Source of the DNA: Agrobacterium tumefaciens
GTDB taxonomy: Bacteria; Pseudomonadota; Alphaproteobacteria; Rhizobiales; Rhizobiaceae
Length of the DNA stretch: 64,000 bases
Assembly: GCF_005221385.1 (NCBI RefSeq)
Contig: NZ_CP039903.1
Span: 1,984,001-2,048,000, forward strand
Direction: 5' to 3'
A program made the position numbers and the translations under genes. Under the pieces are notes generated by a model. That model searched no databases. It worked only from the letters and a program-made list of their open reading frames with translations, and was not told the origin of the DNA. Shown here piece by piece: positions 1 to 9,720 of this stretch; position 1 is the first letter of the stretch; every line of letters starts with the position of its first letter.

Positions 1-201
1 CAGGATCATCCGCTCAGCATGGGTGTGTGCGCCAACCAGTTTCAGATCAGCGGCCTGTCACAATCCACCGTCTCGTCGCATCTGGCGGTGTTGCAGGCAG
101 CCGGCCTGATCCGGTCGAAGAAGGTCGGGCAATGGGTGTTTTTCGAACGCAACGAGGAAACCATCGACGCGTTCCGCAATTATCTGCACGCGAATCTCTG
201 A
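1..201 (+). CDS. ArsR-family transcriptional regulator, C-terminal part (cut by window edge)
   Basis: The reading frame is open from the first base and encodes the last 66 residues of a winged-helix protein. The segment SQSTVSSHLAVLQAAGLI is a typical ArsR/SmtB recognition helix followed by the start of the wing (RSKKVGQWVFF). The N-terminus and any metal or redox cysteines lie outside the window; one Cys is visible near the start. It is 127 bp upstream of, and co-directional with, the ene-reductase gene, so it may regulate that gene. This is inferred from position only. Confidence 0.8.
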   Translation, partial: QDHPLSMGVCANQFQISGLSQSTVSSHLAVLQAAGLIRSKKVGQWVFFERNEETIDAFRNYLHANL

Positions 202-328
202 GCCTCCCAAGCTTTGAGCCCTGGGGTGCCGGACCGGAAACCAGCAAGCGGTTCTCCTTCCGGCACCCAGACCGAAAGACAGCGCGCCCTAAGCGCAATT
301 TCGCCAACCGACCAGAAAGTGAAGTCGC

Positions 329-1441
329 ATGACCAGTCTTTTCGAACCGGCACAGGCCGGCGATATCGCACTCGCCAATCGTATCGTCATGGCTCCCCTC
401 ACCCGCAACCGTTCGCCGGGGGCAATTCCCAACAATCTGAACGCCACATATTACGAGCAGCGCGCCACAGCCGGGCTGATCGTCACCGAAGGCACCCCGA
501 TTTCCCAGCAGGGACAGGGCTACGCCGATGTTCCGGGCCTCTACAAGCAGGAAGCGGTCGAAGGCTGGAAGAAGATCACCGACGGCGTGCATTCGGCCGG
601 TGGCAAGATCGTTGCGCAGATCTGGCATGTGGGCCGCATTTCGCATACGTCGCTGCAGCCACACGGCGGCCAGCCCGTCGCTCCTTCCGCCATCCCTGCC
701 AAATCGAAGACCTATATCATCAATGATGACGGCACAGGCGCCTTTGCGGAGACCTCCGAGCCGCGCGCGCTCACCATCGACGATATCGGCCTCATCCTTG
801 AAGATTACCGCAGCGGCGCCCGTGCCGCGCTGGAAGCCGGTTTCGATGGTGTCGAAATCCATGCCGCCAATGGTTATCTGATCGAGCAGTTCCTGAAATC
901 CAGCACCAACCAGCGCACCGACGATTATGGCGGCTCGATCGAAAACCGCGCCCGCTTCCTTCTGGAAGTGGTGGATGCGGTTACGGAAGAAATCGGCGCG
1001 GGCCGCACCGGCATCCGTCTCTCCCCCGTTACGCCTGCCAACGATATTTTCGAGGCCGATCCGCAGCCGCTTTACAATTACGTGGCGGAACAGCTCGGAA
1101 AGCGCAATCTCGCCTTCATCCACGTCGTCGAGGGTGCGACCGGCGGCCCGCGTGATTTCAAGCAGGGGGACAAGCCCTTCGATTACGCCGCCTTTAAGGG
1201 CGCCTATCGCAATGCCGGCGGCAAGGGCCTGTGGATCGCCAATAATGGCTACGACCGTGCAAGCGCCATCGAAGCCGTGGAAAGCGGCAAGGTCGATGCC
1301 GTCGCCTTCGGCAAGGCCTTCATCGCCAATCCGGACCTGGTGCGCCGCTTCAAGAACGATGCGCCGCTGAATGAGCCGAACCAGCCAACCTTCTATGGTG
1401 GCGGCGCAGAAGGCTATACCGACTATCCGGCGCTCGGCTGA
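329..1441 (+). CDS. nemA: Old yellow enzyme family ene-reductase (N-ethylmaleimide / nitrate ester reductase type)
   Basis: FMN-dependent NAD(P)H oxidoreductase of 370 residues, the normal length for the family. It should reduce activated C=C bonds and nitro or nitrate-ester compounds in the cytoplasm. The start shows the FMN-binding MAPLTRNR segment. WHVGR lies near residue 95, and the substrate-binding His/Asn pair is in EIHAANGYLIEQF around residue 180, followed by the family block TDDYGGS. The Agrobacterium radiobacter glycerol trinitrate reductase NerA belongs to this family, so nerA is an equally fair name. The upstream ArsR gene is a plausible regulator. An inverted repeat beyond the stop should end transcription. 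Confidence 0.92.
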   Translation: MTSLFEPAQAGDIALANRIVMAPLTRNRSPGAIPNNLNATYYEQRATAGLIVTEGTPISQQGQGYADVPGLYKQEAVEGWKKITDGVHSAGGKIVAQIWHVGRISHTSLQPHGGQPVAPSAIPAKSKTYIINDDGTGAFAETSEPRALTIDDIGLILEDYRSGARAALEAGFDGVEIHAANGYLIEQFLKSSTNQRTDDYGGSIENRARFLLEVVDAVTEEIGAGRTGIRLSPVTPANDIFEADPQPLYNYVAEQLGKRNLAFIHVVEGATGGPRDFKQGDKPFDYAAFKGAYRNAGGKGLWIANNGYDRASAIEAVESGKVDAVAFGKAFIANPDLVRRFKNDAPLNEPNQPTFYGGGAEGYTDYPALG

Positions 1442-1455
1442 TCATTGATAAAACC

Positions 1456-1489
1456 AAACGCCGCACTGCTTCTCAGCAGTGCGGCGTTT
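1456..1489. terminator. Bidirectional terminator between convergent genes
   Basis: A perfect 15-bp stem (1456-1470 with 1475-1489) with a TCTC loop ends in TTT on each strand. It sits exactly between the ene-reductase stop and the stop of the convergent membrane protein gene. Confidence 0.8.
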
Positions 1490-1495
1490 GGCGTT

Positions 1496-1888
1496 TCAGG
1501 ATGCGATGCGCGCTTGCCGGGCGGCGAAATCGGAAAACGCACCCATGACAAAGGCATTGGCCACATGCAGCGCCTGCAGAAAGCCATTGCCCGTTTCCCG
1601 GCCGATGCTCATCAGCGCCACTTGCAGGCAATAGAGGGCAAGCAAAACCAGCGCACGATTGAGGTTCGGCCGCAAATCATCGTAACGCAGCGCAAGGACC
1701 ACCAGCGACGCGACGGGGACGGCGATAAACATGCCAAGCCCCTTATGCATCGAAATCAGCGATCCGTCATAATAGATCGACAACCCCGCCAAGAGCACCT
1801 GCGCTAAAATCAGCACCGGCACGCCTGCCGAAATAACCGCGAACACGTGACGCCGCGCTGACATCCCATTTGCCGACGTAGCCATCAC
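1496..1888 (-). CDS. Small membrane protein, DUF6220-like
   Basis: Predicted 130-residue inner-membrane protein with about four hydrophobic helices (ISAGVPVLILAQVLLAG, GLGMFIAVPVASLVVLAL, RALVLLALYCLQVALM, ALHVANAFVMGAF). The pattern resembles the DUF6220 family, for which I know no function. Translation probably starts at a GTG (1888) or the next ATG (1885). This overlaps the stop of the upstream oxidoreductase gene, so the two are likely translationally coupled and may work together. Assignment to the DUF is by eye. Confidence 0.7.
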   Translation of the reverse strand: MMATSANGMSARRHVFAVISAGVPVLILAQVLLAGLSIYYDGSLISMHKGLGMFIAVPVASLVVLALRYDDLRPNLNRALVLLALYCLQVALMSIGRETGNGFLQALHVANAFVMGAFSDFAARQARIAS

Positions 1889-2919
1889 ACCCTGCCCCCG
1901 GCATCAGCCGGATGATGGAGGCTCGCCGGTTGCTGCACCTGTTCGAGACAGCCGAGGCTCGCCAATGTCGCCGACACGGCTGCATCAATCGGCGTCCGTG
2001 GTTCCGCTCCAAGAAAATCCGCAAGCTTGCGGTTGCTCATGCGGATCGGCATCTGCCAGAGATATTGCATTTCCAGCACTTCACGGAACAGCGGAACGAA
2101 GGGTGCGGCCAGCTTTATGCCCGGCCAGAAAAGCCGACGCATCTTGACCGGATGACCAGCAGCCCGCTCGATTGCCCCGACCAGTTGTAACCCATCGAAA
2201 TCCCAGAAACCTTCCATGTGATAAACGGAAAAAGCTGGAAGCTCGCCCGAGCGATCAAGCAACCGGCCGATCGTTTCCGCCACGTCAGGCAGATAGGCCC
2301 ATTGATGTCCGGCATAGGGTGCCGCAGGGTTCTGGACGCTGCGCACCGGCTTGCCCGGCCGCACCAGCATCTGTGAAAACCAGTTGTTTTTCGCATCCGG
2401 ACCGAAAAAATCCCCGGCGCGGACAATCAGCACCGGCACGCCGCGCATCGACGCCATCTTCAGCCGCCGCTCCATCTCCACCCGCAACGCACCCTTGCGG
2501 GTGAAAGGCTTTTGCGGGCTGTCTTCCGTCAGAAGCGGAAAAGCATCCGGACCAAAATTATAGACGCTGCCGGGAAAGACGATCCTCGCTCCACAGGCCT
2601 CGGCCGCCGCGATGGTGTTGTCGAGCATCGGCAGCACCTGCCTGTCCCAGTTGCGATATCCCGGAGGGTTGACCGCATGGACGATGAGCGTTGCCCCTTT
2701 CGCGGCCTCCACCACGTCCTGCCGGTTCATGGCGTCGCCGGTCACGCACTCCATACCGTCCACCACACCGGATGGTGCCTGCTGGCGCGTCAGCGCCCTC
2801 ACCCGCCAGCCGCGTTGCAACAGCATCTTTGCCACATGGCTGCCAACACCGCCATTCGCCCCGACGATCAGCGCCAGAGGCTGATTCTCTGCTGTATTTG
2901 CGTGTTTTTCATATATCAT
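1885..2919 (-). CDS. NAD(P)-dependent oxidoreductase, extended/atypical SDR (NAD-dependent epimerase-like)
   Basis: A 344-residue Rossmann-fold protein. The nucleotide-binding loop LALIVGANGGVGSHVA starts about 16 residues in, and the strand VRALTR follows. I start it at the ATG at 2919 because AAGGAG lies 8 nt upstream. A longer frame exists but would run into the LysR promoter region. Where extended SDRs carry YxxxK, this protein has FTRKGALRVEMER after PGSVYNFG, so the catalytic tyrosine is not obvious. The substrate cannot be predicted. It is divergent from a LysR gene 63 bp away, a classic regulator/target arrangement, and overlaps the downstream membrane protein gene. Confidence 0.82.
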   Translation of the reverse strand: MIYEKHANTAENQPLALIVGANGGVGSHVAKMLLQRGWRVRALTRQQAPSGVVDGMECVTGDAMNRQDVVEAAKGATLIVHAVNPPGYRNWDRQVLPMLDNTIAAAEACGARIVFPGSVYNFGPDAFPLLTEDSPQKPFTRKGALRVEMERRLKMASMRGVPVLIVRAGDFFGPDAKNNWFSQMLVRPGKPVRSVQNPAAPYAGHQWAYLPDVAETIGRLLDRSGELPAFSVYHMEGFWDFDGLQLVGAIERAAGHPVKMRRLFWPGIKLAAPFVPLFREVLEMQYLWQMPIRMSNRKLADFLGAEPRTPIDAAVSATLASLGCLEQVQQPASLHHPADAGGRV

Positions 2920-2982
2920 CGCCGTCACTCCTTCTTGTGGGCTGGAGTATCGTTCCGTTGCGCGATATACGAAATTGTCGAA

Positions 2983-3954
2983 ATGAGTGGAGCAGATATA
3001 CAAAAATTTATGGTCAAGAGCCGGGATGTCAGCTGGGATTTTTACCGCACCTTCCTCAGCGTGCTGCGTGACGGCTCGCTGTCTGCGGCCGCGCGTGAAC
3101 TGGGCATCACCCAACCAACTGCGGGGCGCCATATCGGCGCGCTGGAAGAGGCGGTCGGCTTTCCGCTGTTCATCCGCTCACCGCACGGGCTGATGCCAAC
3201 GGAAGCTGCCCTTGCGCTCCGGCCCTATGCGGAAAATCTCGCGGCGACAGCGGCAGCGCTCATGCGTGCGGCATCCGGCGAAGTCGGCAAGATCGAAGGC
3301 ACGGTGCGCATCAGCGCATCTGACATCATCGGCGTGGAAATGCTGCCGCCCATCGTCGCAGCCATGCAGGAAATTCACCCCCGGCTCGAGATTGAGCTTT
3401 CGCTATCGGATACGCTGGAAGACCTCTTGCGGCGCGAAGCCGATATCGCCATCCGCATGACGGAACCGCAGCAGGATGCGATCGTCATGCGCTACATCGG
3501 CAATTTCCGTCTGGGCTTTCATGCGACGCGCGACTATCTGGCGAAAGCCGGCATTCCGAAGGTCATGGAAGAATTAAACGAGCACCGGATGGTCGGTTTC
3601 GACCGCAAGACGCCTTTCATCAGGGCGGCCATTCAGCGGATGCGCGCCCTTGATCCGGAAATACCCGACATTGAAGACATCTGCTTCGAAATCCGCGCCG
3701 ACAGCAATCTCGCCCAGCTTGCCATGATCCGCGCCAGCGCGGGCATCGGCGTCTGTCAGATCGGCCTTGCGCGCAAGGACCCGCGGCTGGTGCAGGTTCT
3801 TCCCGATATCGACATCCCGCTGCACACCTGGGTCGCGATGCATGAAAATCTGAAGACCTCGCCACGATGTCGTGCCATGTTCAGCGCCCTCGTCGAAGGC
3901 CTGAAGGCGCATCTCAAGGAGACCGACCCGGGCGCACCACCACAACGGCGTTAA
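2983..3954 (+). CDS. LysR-family transcriptional regulator
   Basis: About 323 residues (314 if the second ATG at 3010 is used). The N-terminal helix-turn-helix is clear: FLSVLRDGSLSAAARELGIT followed by QPTAGRHIGALEEAVGFPLF. The rest is a periplasmic-binding-protein-like effector domain, beginning around VRISASDIIGVEMLPPIV. It is divergent from the SDR-like oxidoreductase across 63 bp and most likely controls that gene and itself. The effector ligand is unknown. Upstream in-frame sequence is antisense to the oxidoreductase and is not part of the gene. Confidence 0.9.
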   Translation: MSGADIQKFMVKSRDVSWDFYRTFLSVLRDGSLSAAARELGITQPTAGRHIGALEEAVGFPLFIRSPHGLMPTEAALALRPYAENLAATAAALMRAASGEVGKIEGTVRISASDIIGVEMLPPIVAAMQEIHPRLEIELSLSDTLEDLLRREADIAIRMTEPQQDAIVMRYIGNFRLGFHATRDYLAKAGIPKVMEELNEHRMVGFDRKTPFIRAAIQRMRALDPEIPDIEDICFEIRADSNLAQLAMIRASAGIGVCQIGLARKDPRLVQVLPDIDIPLHTWVAMHENLKTSPRCRAMFSALVEGLKAHLKETDPGAPPQRR

Positions 3955-4062
3955 GGCTGACGGGCAACGGAGGCCGAGCACACCTCGGTCCGCGATGATG
4001 TAAAACCAACTTGCGGAACATGTAAGGTGATGCCGATTTGACCGGAAATGCCGGCTCTTTCA

Positions 4063-4329
4063 TCAAAACAGTCTGGCCGACGGTAAAGTCTTGTCCACGA
4101 CCTCAGCTTCCGGCCGGTCGCCGCCCTGGCTATATTCTTCATGCCATTGGCCGCGTTCGTCCTGATAGCTGATTTCCTCGTCATCGCCGCCCACCTGCTG
4201 TTCAGCGGCAACGATACGCGCAGCCTCGACGGCATCCGCACAGGAAGGAAAAGTTTCAGAATAAGCGCCGTTCATGCGGTAAGCGAAGCCTCCGTCATGT
4301 TCGACGATTTCATACACTACTTTGGTCAT
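4063..4329 (-). CDS. Small DUF2188-like protein
   Basis: An acidic 88-residue protein beginning MTKVVYEIVEHDGGFAYRMN, with an alpha/beta pattern and an AADA/EAARIVAAEQ helix. This resembles the small DUF2188 family of unknown function. The start at 4329 is supported by AGGAGG 6 nt upstream. No signal peptide or membrane segment is seen. It stands alone between the LysR gene and chaA. The family name is by resemblance only. Confidence 0.65.
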   Translation of the reverse strand: MTKVVYEIVEHDGGFAYRMNGAYSETFPSCADAVEAARIVAAEQQVGGDDEEISYQDERGQWHEEYSQGGDRPEAEVVDKTLPSARLF

Positions 4330-4523
4330 GCATGTTCCTCCTGTTTCAGTAGGCGACATGGCAACCACAACCGCGTTTCAAGCATTGCACCCAACGGGGA
4401 CACCGCGGCATGAGCAGCATGTCCTGCGACATCACTATCCTACCAAAAGCACTCAAGCGCAAATCCTGCTTGATCTGAGAGACGATACGTCACAGCCTGC
4501 GGCTATCAGGGGAAGGGAAATCA

Positions 4524-5630
4524 ATGGTGGGTTCTATTCTGAAGCAGGAGCGCATATTGCTGCTCGCGATACCGGCGGCAATCGCCGCCTATATGGCCGA
4601 ACATGCGATATTCGAGGCCGGAAAGACGGCCTCGCTTATTGCCGCGATCGCCCTGATCGGGCTCATCGTTCTGGTCTCGATGCGGGTTGCCCATCACGCC
4701 GAAATCCTCGCCGCCAAGGTCGGCGATCCCTATGGCACGATGATCCTGACACTCTCGGCAGTTGCGGTGGAAGTGCTGATCCTCGCCATCATCATGAGCG
4801 AATCCAGCTCACCGACACTGGTGCGCGACACGATCTATTCCGCCGTAATGATCGACATCAACGGCATTCTCGGCCTCGCCGCCCTGCTCGGCGGGCTGCG
4901 CCACGGCGAGCAGCCCTATAATGACGATTCCGGCAAGACCTACGGGGTGATGATCCTTACCGCCATGGGCATCTCGATGATCGTGCCGGAGTTCATTCCC
5001 GACGAAAGCTGGCACGTTTACTCCGCCTTTACCATCGTCGCCATGATCGCGCTTTATGCCCTGTTCCTCAAAATGCAGGTCGGTCCACACAGCTATTTCT
5101 TCAGCTATGCCTATCCCCGCAAGGCGCATCCCGCCGGCCAACAATCCGGCAGCCACGCGGAAGAAGAGGAAGAAGGCAGCGTGTCCCTCTCCATCGGGCT
5201 CATCATCGCCGGCGTGGTGTTGATCGGTGTACTCGCGGAATTCATGGCGGCCTTCTTAAGCCAGAGCCTCGAAGGCACCAGCGCGCCACCGGCGCTGATG
5301 GCCGTGGTGGTCGCGACGATCTCGGCGTCGCCGGAAATCCTCACCGCACTCCGCTCCGCCTTGCGAAACCGCATGCAGGCCGTGGTCAACATCGCCATGG
5401 GTGCATCGCTGTCGACGGTCATTCTCACGGTGCCGGTCATGGAGGGGATCGCGCTTTATACCGGCCAGCCCTTCATCATGGCGATGACACCGGTTCAGAC
5501 CGTGATGGTCTTCATCACCCTCATCGCCGCCGCCATCAATCTCAATGACGGCGAAACCAATGCGATCGAGGGGATGACGCATTTCATCCTCTTCGCCACC
5601 TTCATCATGCTGCTGTTTCTGGGGCTTTAA
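4524..5630 (+). CDS. chaA: Calcium/sodium:proton antiporter, ChaA type
   Basis: A 368-residue polytopic inner-membrane protein with about eleven hydrophobic helices in two halves. The signature acidic membrane motifs of the cation/proton exchanger superfamily are visible: GTMILTLSAVAVEVLILAI near residue 72 and ATISASPEILTALRSALRN near residue 265. The two halves are separated by an acidic, histidine-containing loop (HAEEEEEGS). ChaA proteins export Na+, Ca2+ or K+ in exchange for protons under alkaline or salt stress. It is monocistronic, with a GAAGGGAAA ribosome site before the ATG. Confidence 0.88.
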   Translation: MVGSILKQERILLLAIPAAIAAYMAEHAIFEAGKTASLIAAIALIGLIVLVSMRVAHHAEILAAKVGDPYGTMILTLSAVAVEVLILAIIMSESSSPTLVRDTIYSAVMIDINGILGLAALLGGLRHGEQPYNDDSGKTYGVMILTAMGISMIVPEFIPDESWHVYSAFTIVAMIALYALFLKMQVGPHSYFFSYAYPRKAHPAGQQSGSHAEEEEEGSVSLSIGLIIAGVVLIGVLAEFMAAFLSQSLEGTSAPPALMAVVVATISASPEILTALRSALRNRMQAVVNIAMGASLSTVILTVPVMEGIALYTGQPFIMAMTPVQTVMVFITLIAAAINLNDGETNAIEGMTHFILFATFIMLLFLGL

Positions 5631-5689
5631 AAAACCAGGGGCCCACCCAGATTTCCAGTATCTGAAAGGCGTCGTCGAAACCCCTCCGC

Positions 5690-5762
5690 CGTCATCCTCG
5701 GGCTTGACCCGAGGATCCATCGCTCCGGGTTGTGGATCCTCGGGTCAAGCCCGAGGATGACG
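5690..5762. repeat. Intergenic palindromic repeat, copy 1
   Basis: Two perfect 30-bp arms (5690-5719 and 5733-5762) flank a 13-bp loop. Each arm contains its own smaller palindrome (CCTCGGG...CCCGAGG). The same 28-bp arm core recurs at 23636-23710 with an unrelated loop, so this is a dispersed repeat rather than a local terminator. It lies between the convergent chaA and aatA genes. Confidence 0.92.
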
Positions 5763-5791
5763 TCGAATGAGCGGGCATCTATCAAAAACAA

Positions 5792-5817
5792 AAAAGCCCG
5801 GCATCGCTGCCGGGCTT
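5792..5817 (-). terminator. Rho-independent terminator of aatA
   Basis: On the minus strand, an AGCCCGGC/GCCGGGCT stem (5795-5802 with 5809-5816) is followed by a run of T. It lies 24 bp beyond the aatA stop. Confidence 0.8.
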
Positions 5818-5840
5818 CTTCAATCAATATCAAAAACCGA

Positions 5841-7055
<1,215 letters not shown>

Positions 7056-7171
7056 CTATTGGGGTTGACATCGGTAGACGCTGAAAAACTTGTCTTCTGC
7101 GGCACTTTCTATGTCGAAAGACAGACCTTCTTTCAAGGTCAAAAGCCGGCTTATGTGCTGTAGCAGGGAAT

Positions 7172-7187
7172 TTAAACCTTCCTTAAC
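7172..7187 (+). promoter_or_regulatory. Exact CtrA-type box (TTAA-N7-TTAAC)
   Basis: TTAA at 7172-7175, seven bases, then TTAAC at 7183-7187. This matches the full consensus of the alphaproteobacterial cell-cycle regulator CtrA. It is 68 bp upstream of the EAL gene start and 129 bp upstream of the divergent aatA start. Occupancy by CtrA is inferred. Confidence 0.6.
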
Positions 7188-7254
7188 CCGGAAGTAACGC
7201 TTGATACGCTATATTCGCGAGCCTAGGGGTCGTGTCTCTATAGCTGGTTGAAAA

Positions 7255-8178
7255 ATGGCGCCCAAAAGCATCTTTTCCAGTCTTGTCCGCGAGGTCGATG
7301 GCACATGGTCCACGGCCTACCAAACATTCAACCTGAAATCTGCCCTGCAACCCATTTTCCGTCGAACGACGAGCGGCGCGCTCGACATCGATTCCTTCGA
7401 AGGTCTGGTGCGGCCGCATCGCAACGGCGAGCCGGTGACACCAGGCGAGTTCTTCTCCCTCGTGGAGCCTGACGATATCGAGAATATCGACAGTATCCTG
7501 CGCACCATCCACATTCTCAATACCGGCAGGCTCAACCGTTCCCGCGCCCGCATCTTCGTCAACTTCCATCCGGGCCTGTTCCAGACGCCGGCAAAGATGC
7601 GGCAGGAAGTGGAGCGCATGCGCCTTGCCGCCCACGAGGCCGGAATGACGGCAGACCGTATCGTCTGCGAAATTTCCGAGAAAAAAGCCTCCGACACGCA
7701 GATGGTCGCAGACTTCGCCTACCACATGCACGACATCGGCTTTCGCGTGGCTCTGGACGACTACGGTGCCGGCGATTCCGACATCGACCGGGTAAAACTC
7801 ATCAAACCCGATTATGTCAAATTCGAAGCGGGTTGGGTGCGCGATTTCATGCAGAATTCTGCAGGGGCAGCCCTTCTGCGCGTCATCGTCAGCCAGTTTC
7901 GCGACGATGGAATAGAGCCGGTATTCGAAGGGCTGGAGAGCGGCTGGCAGGTCGATCTGTGTGAGGAACTCGGCGTCGTGCTGATGCAGGGTTACGCTCT
8001 CGCCAAACCGGAACTCGCACCCACGAGTTTCGACGCACGCTTTCCCGAACTCGGCAGCGCCTATTTCAATACTGCTCCGCGGACGGACCGTACGATGCCA
8101 CCATTTTTCCGCGAAGAGCGCCAGACGGAGCCGCATCCACAGCGCCAGACCCGCACCTTCGGAAAACGCGGCCTCTGA
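7255..8178 (+). CDS. EAL-domain protein, probable c-di-GMP phosphodiesterase or sensor
   Basis: A 307-residue soluble, stand-alone EAL domain without GGDEF, PAS or membrane segments. Motifs in order: FEGLVRP (the EAL signature reads EGL), VNFHP in place of NVS-type residues, EISEK, ALDDYGAGDSDIDRVKLIKPD (the DD pair is intact and the loop is shortened relative to DDFGTGYSSL), VKFEAG, FEGLES, and MQGYALAKP. Most metal- and substrate-binding acids are therefore present, but several flanking residues diverge. It could be an active phosphodiesterase or a c-di-GMP-binding effector. A CtrA-type box upstream suggests cell-cycle control. Confidence 0.85.
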   Translation: MAPKSIFSSLVREVDGTWSTAYQTFNLKSALQPIFRRTTSGALDIDSFEGLVRPHRNGEPVTPGEFFSLVEPDDIENIDSILRTIHILNTGRLNRSRARIFVNFHPGLFQTPAKMRQEVERMRLAAHEAGMTADRIVCEISEKKASDTQMVADFAYHMHDIGFRVALDDYGAGDSDIDRVKLIKPDYVKFEAGWVRDFMQNSAGAALLRVIVSQFRDDGIEPVFEGLESGWQVDLCEELGVVLMQGYALAKPELAPTSFDARFPELGSAYFNTAPRTDRTMPPFFREERQTEPHPQRQTRTFGKRGL

Positions 8179-8324
8179 GCCTATCTGCGGCAGGCAGTTC
8201 CCTGTAATCGCGTTTGCCACAATATTGCCGCAATAAATACCGCGGAACGCCAGAATTCGGTCTCCAAGCCGTCCATTTCGAAGCCTCTTTTATCCTTCAT
8301 GGACAGGGACAAGAGGCAATCGCC

Positions 8325-8633
8325 ATGTTTACCAACGACCGGACTTCCGTTGAAAGGTTAAGGGCGCAGAGAACGCTGTTTTCCCTCTGGATGGCAGCGG
8401 CTGCTTTTCTTGTCATCGTCACCATGGCCGCGGGTATCGCGACATCCGCCAATGCGGCGGCCCAAGCCGTCGATACATTGCAAACTGCCTCGATCCCGCA
8501 AGCGGCCACCTCGCAGGCGGGTCCGCACTTCCTGCTCATCATCCTTTCGGCTGCGGCCTTCATCGGCCTCGGCATCGGCGGCCTGACGCTTACCCGGCGC
8601 AGTCTCAAGGATGAAGCCCGCCGCTACAAATAA
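8325..8633 (+). CDS. Small hypothetical membrane protein
   Basis: 102 residues with two hydrophobic helices: LWMAAAAFLVIVTMAAGIA around residues 18-38, possibly an uncleaved or cleaved signal (SANA), and FLLIILSAAAFIGLGIGGL near residues 70-90. A short basic tail follows (TRRSLKDEARRYK). The start is the ATG at 8325, after AGAGG; upstream in-frame codons look non-coding. I recognise no family. It lies alone between the EAL gene and an EamA exporter. Confidence 0.55.
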   Translation: MFTNDRTSVERLRAQRTLFSLWMAAAAFLVIVTMAAGIATSANAAAQAVDTLQTASIPQAATSQAGPHFLLIILSAAAFIGLGIGGLTLTRRSLKDEARRYK

Positions 8634-8817
8634 GCTGATGCCCCAAAAGCCATGGCAGTCGCCCCGTCTGGCGGTGACCTCCTTCCGCCGGCTTGCGGCA
8701 CCGGCAGGTTGCTGCTAAAGCACCCGGGAAACCGTCTGATCGACATTTCAAAAAATCCCCGAATTGCCAGGGCCGCGATTGAATGATCTTCCGGCCCCTT
8801 GTGTGCTGGTGCCAACA

Positions 8818-9720
8818 ATGACGCGTATTCAGGCCAATATGCTGCTTCTGCTCGCCGCAGCGATCTGGGGAGGCGGCTTTGTCGCGCAATCCTCCGCCAT
8901 GGCCTCCATCGGCCCTTTCTGGTTCGTCGGCCTGCGTTTCGCCATTGCCGCAATCGCCGTGCTGCCCTTTGCGATGATGGAAACCCGGTCGAAAAAGTCG
9001 CCGCCGCGCCGCAAGGAGATCGGCAGCTTCATTCTCGTGGGCCTTGCCCTGTTCGGCGGCGCCACCACCCAGCAGGTCGGGCTTTTGACCACGACCGTCA
9101 CCAATTCCAGCTTCCTGACCGGGCTTTACGTCATCTTCGTTCCCGTGATCGCCGTCGTGCTTTACCGGCGACATCCCCATTGGATCGTCTGGCCCTGCGC
9201 CCTGATGATGCTTGGTGGCATCTTCCTCCTCTCCGGCGGCGCATTCGAGGCGCTGACAAGGGGAGATATTCTCAGCATCATCTGCGCCTTCTTCTGGGCG
9301 ATCCAGATCACGCTTGCCGGCCGCTTCGTCTCCGAGAGCGGGCGGCCGCTGGCCCTCTCCTGCACTCAGTTCGCGGTTTGCTCCCTTCTTAGTTGCATGA
9401 TCGGCATCGCCTTCGAACCCATCAGCATGGGCGCAATCGAAGCCTCGCTAGCAGAAATCCTCTATGTCGGCCTCGTATCTTCCGGCCTCGCCTTCGTCTT
9501 GCAGGTCATCGGCCAGCGTTACACCACGGCGCCGCAGGCGGCGATATTCCTGTCCTCGGAGGCGCTTTTCGGCGCGTTGATGGCCTCGCTTTTCCTGAAT
9601 GAGACCATTTCCCGCGCCGGTTATGTCGGATGCCTGATCATATTCATCGCCATATTGATCGTGGAACTGGTGCCGGAACTGACGCGAAAACGGCAAAAAA
9701 CCGTGGCTGGCACAGCCTGA
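8818..9720 (+). CDS. DMT-family transporter (EamA domain)
   Basis: A 300-residue inner-membrane protein with ten predicted helices arranged as two EamA repeats. The first begins NMLLLLAAAIWGGGFVAQSS, a typical EamA opening. The second repeat ends in VGCLIIFIAILIVELVPEL with a basic tail. Family members export amino acids, nucleosides or other metabolites, and the substrate cannot be read from sequence. I use the ATG at 8818; an in-frame TTG at 8764 would add 18 non-conserved residues. Confidence 0.85.
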   Translation: MTRIQANMLLLLAAAIWGGGFVAQSSAMASIGPFWFVGLRFAIAAIAVLPFAMMETRSKKSPPRRKEIGSFILVGLALFGGATTQQVGLLTTTVTNSSFLTGLYVIFVPVIAVVLYRRHPHWIVWPCALMMLGGIFLLSGGAFEALTRGDILSIICAFFWAIQITLAGRFVSESGRPLALSCTQFAVCSLLSCMIGIAFEPISMGAIEASLAEILYVGLVSSGLAFVLQVIGQRYTTAPQAAIFLSSEALFGALMASLFLNETISRAGYVGCLIIFIAILIVELVPELTRKRQKTVAGTA

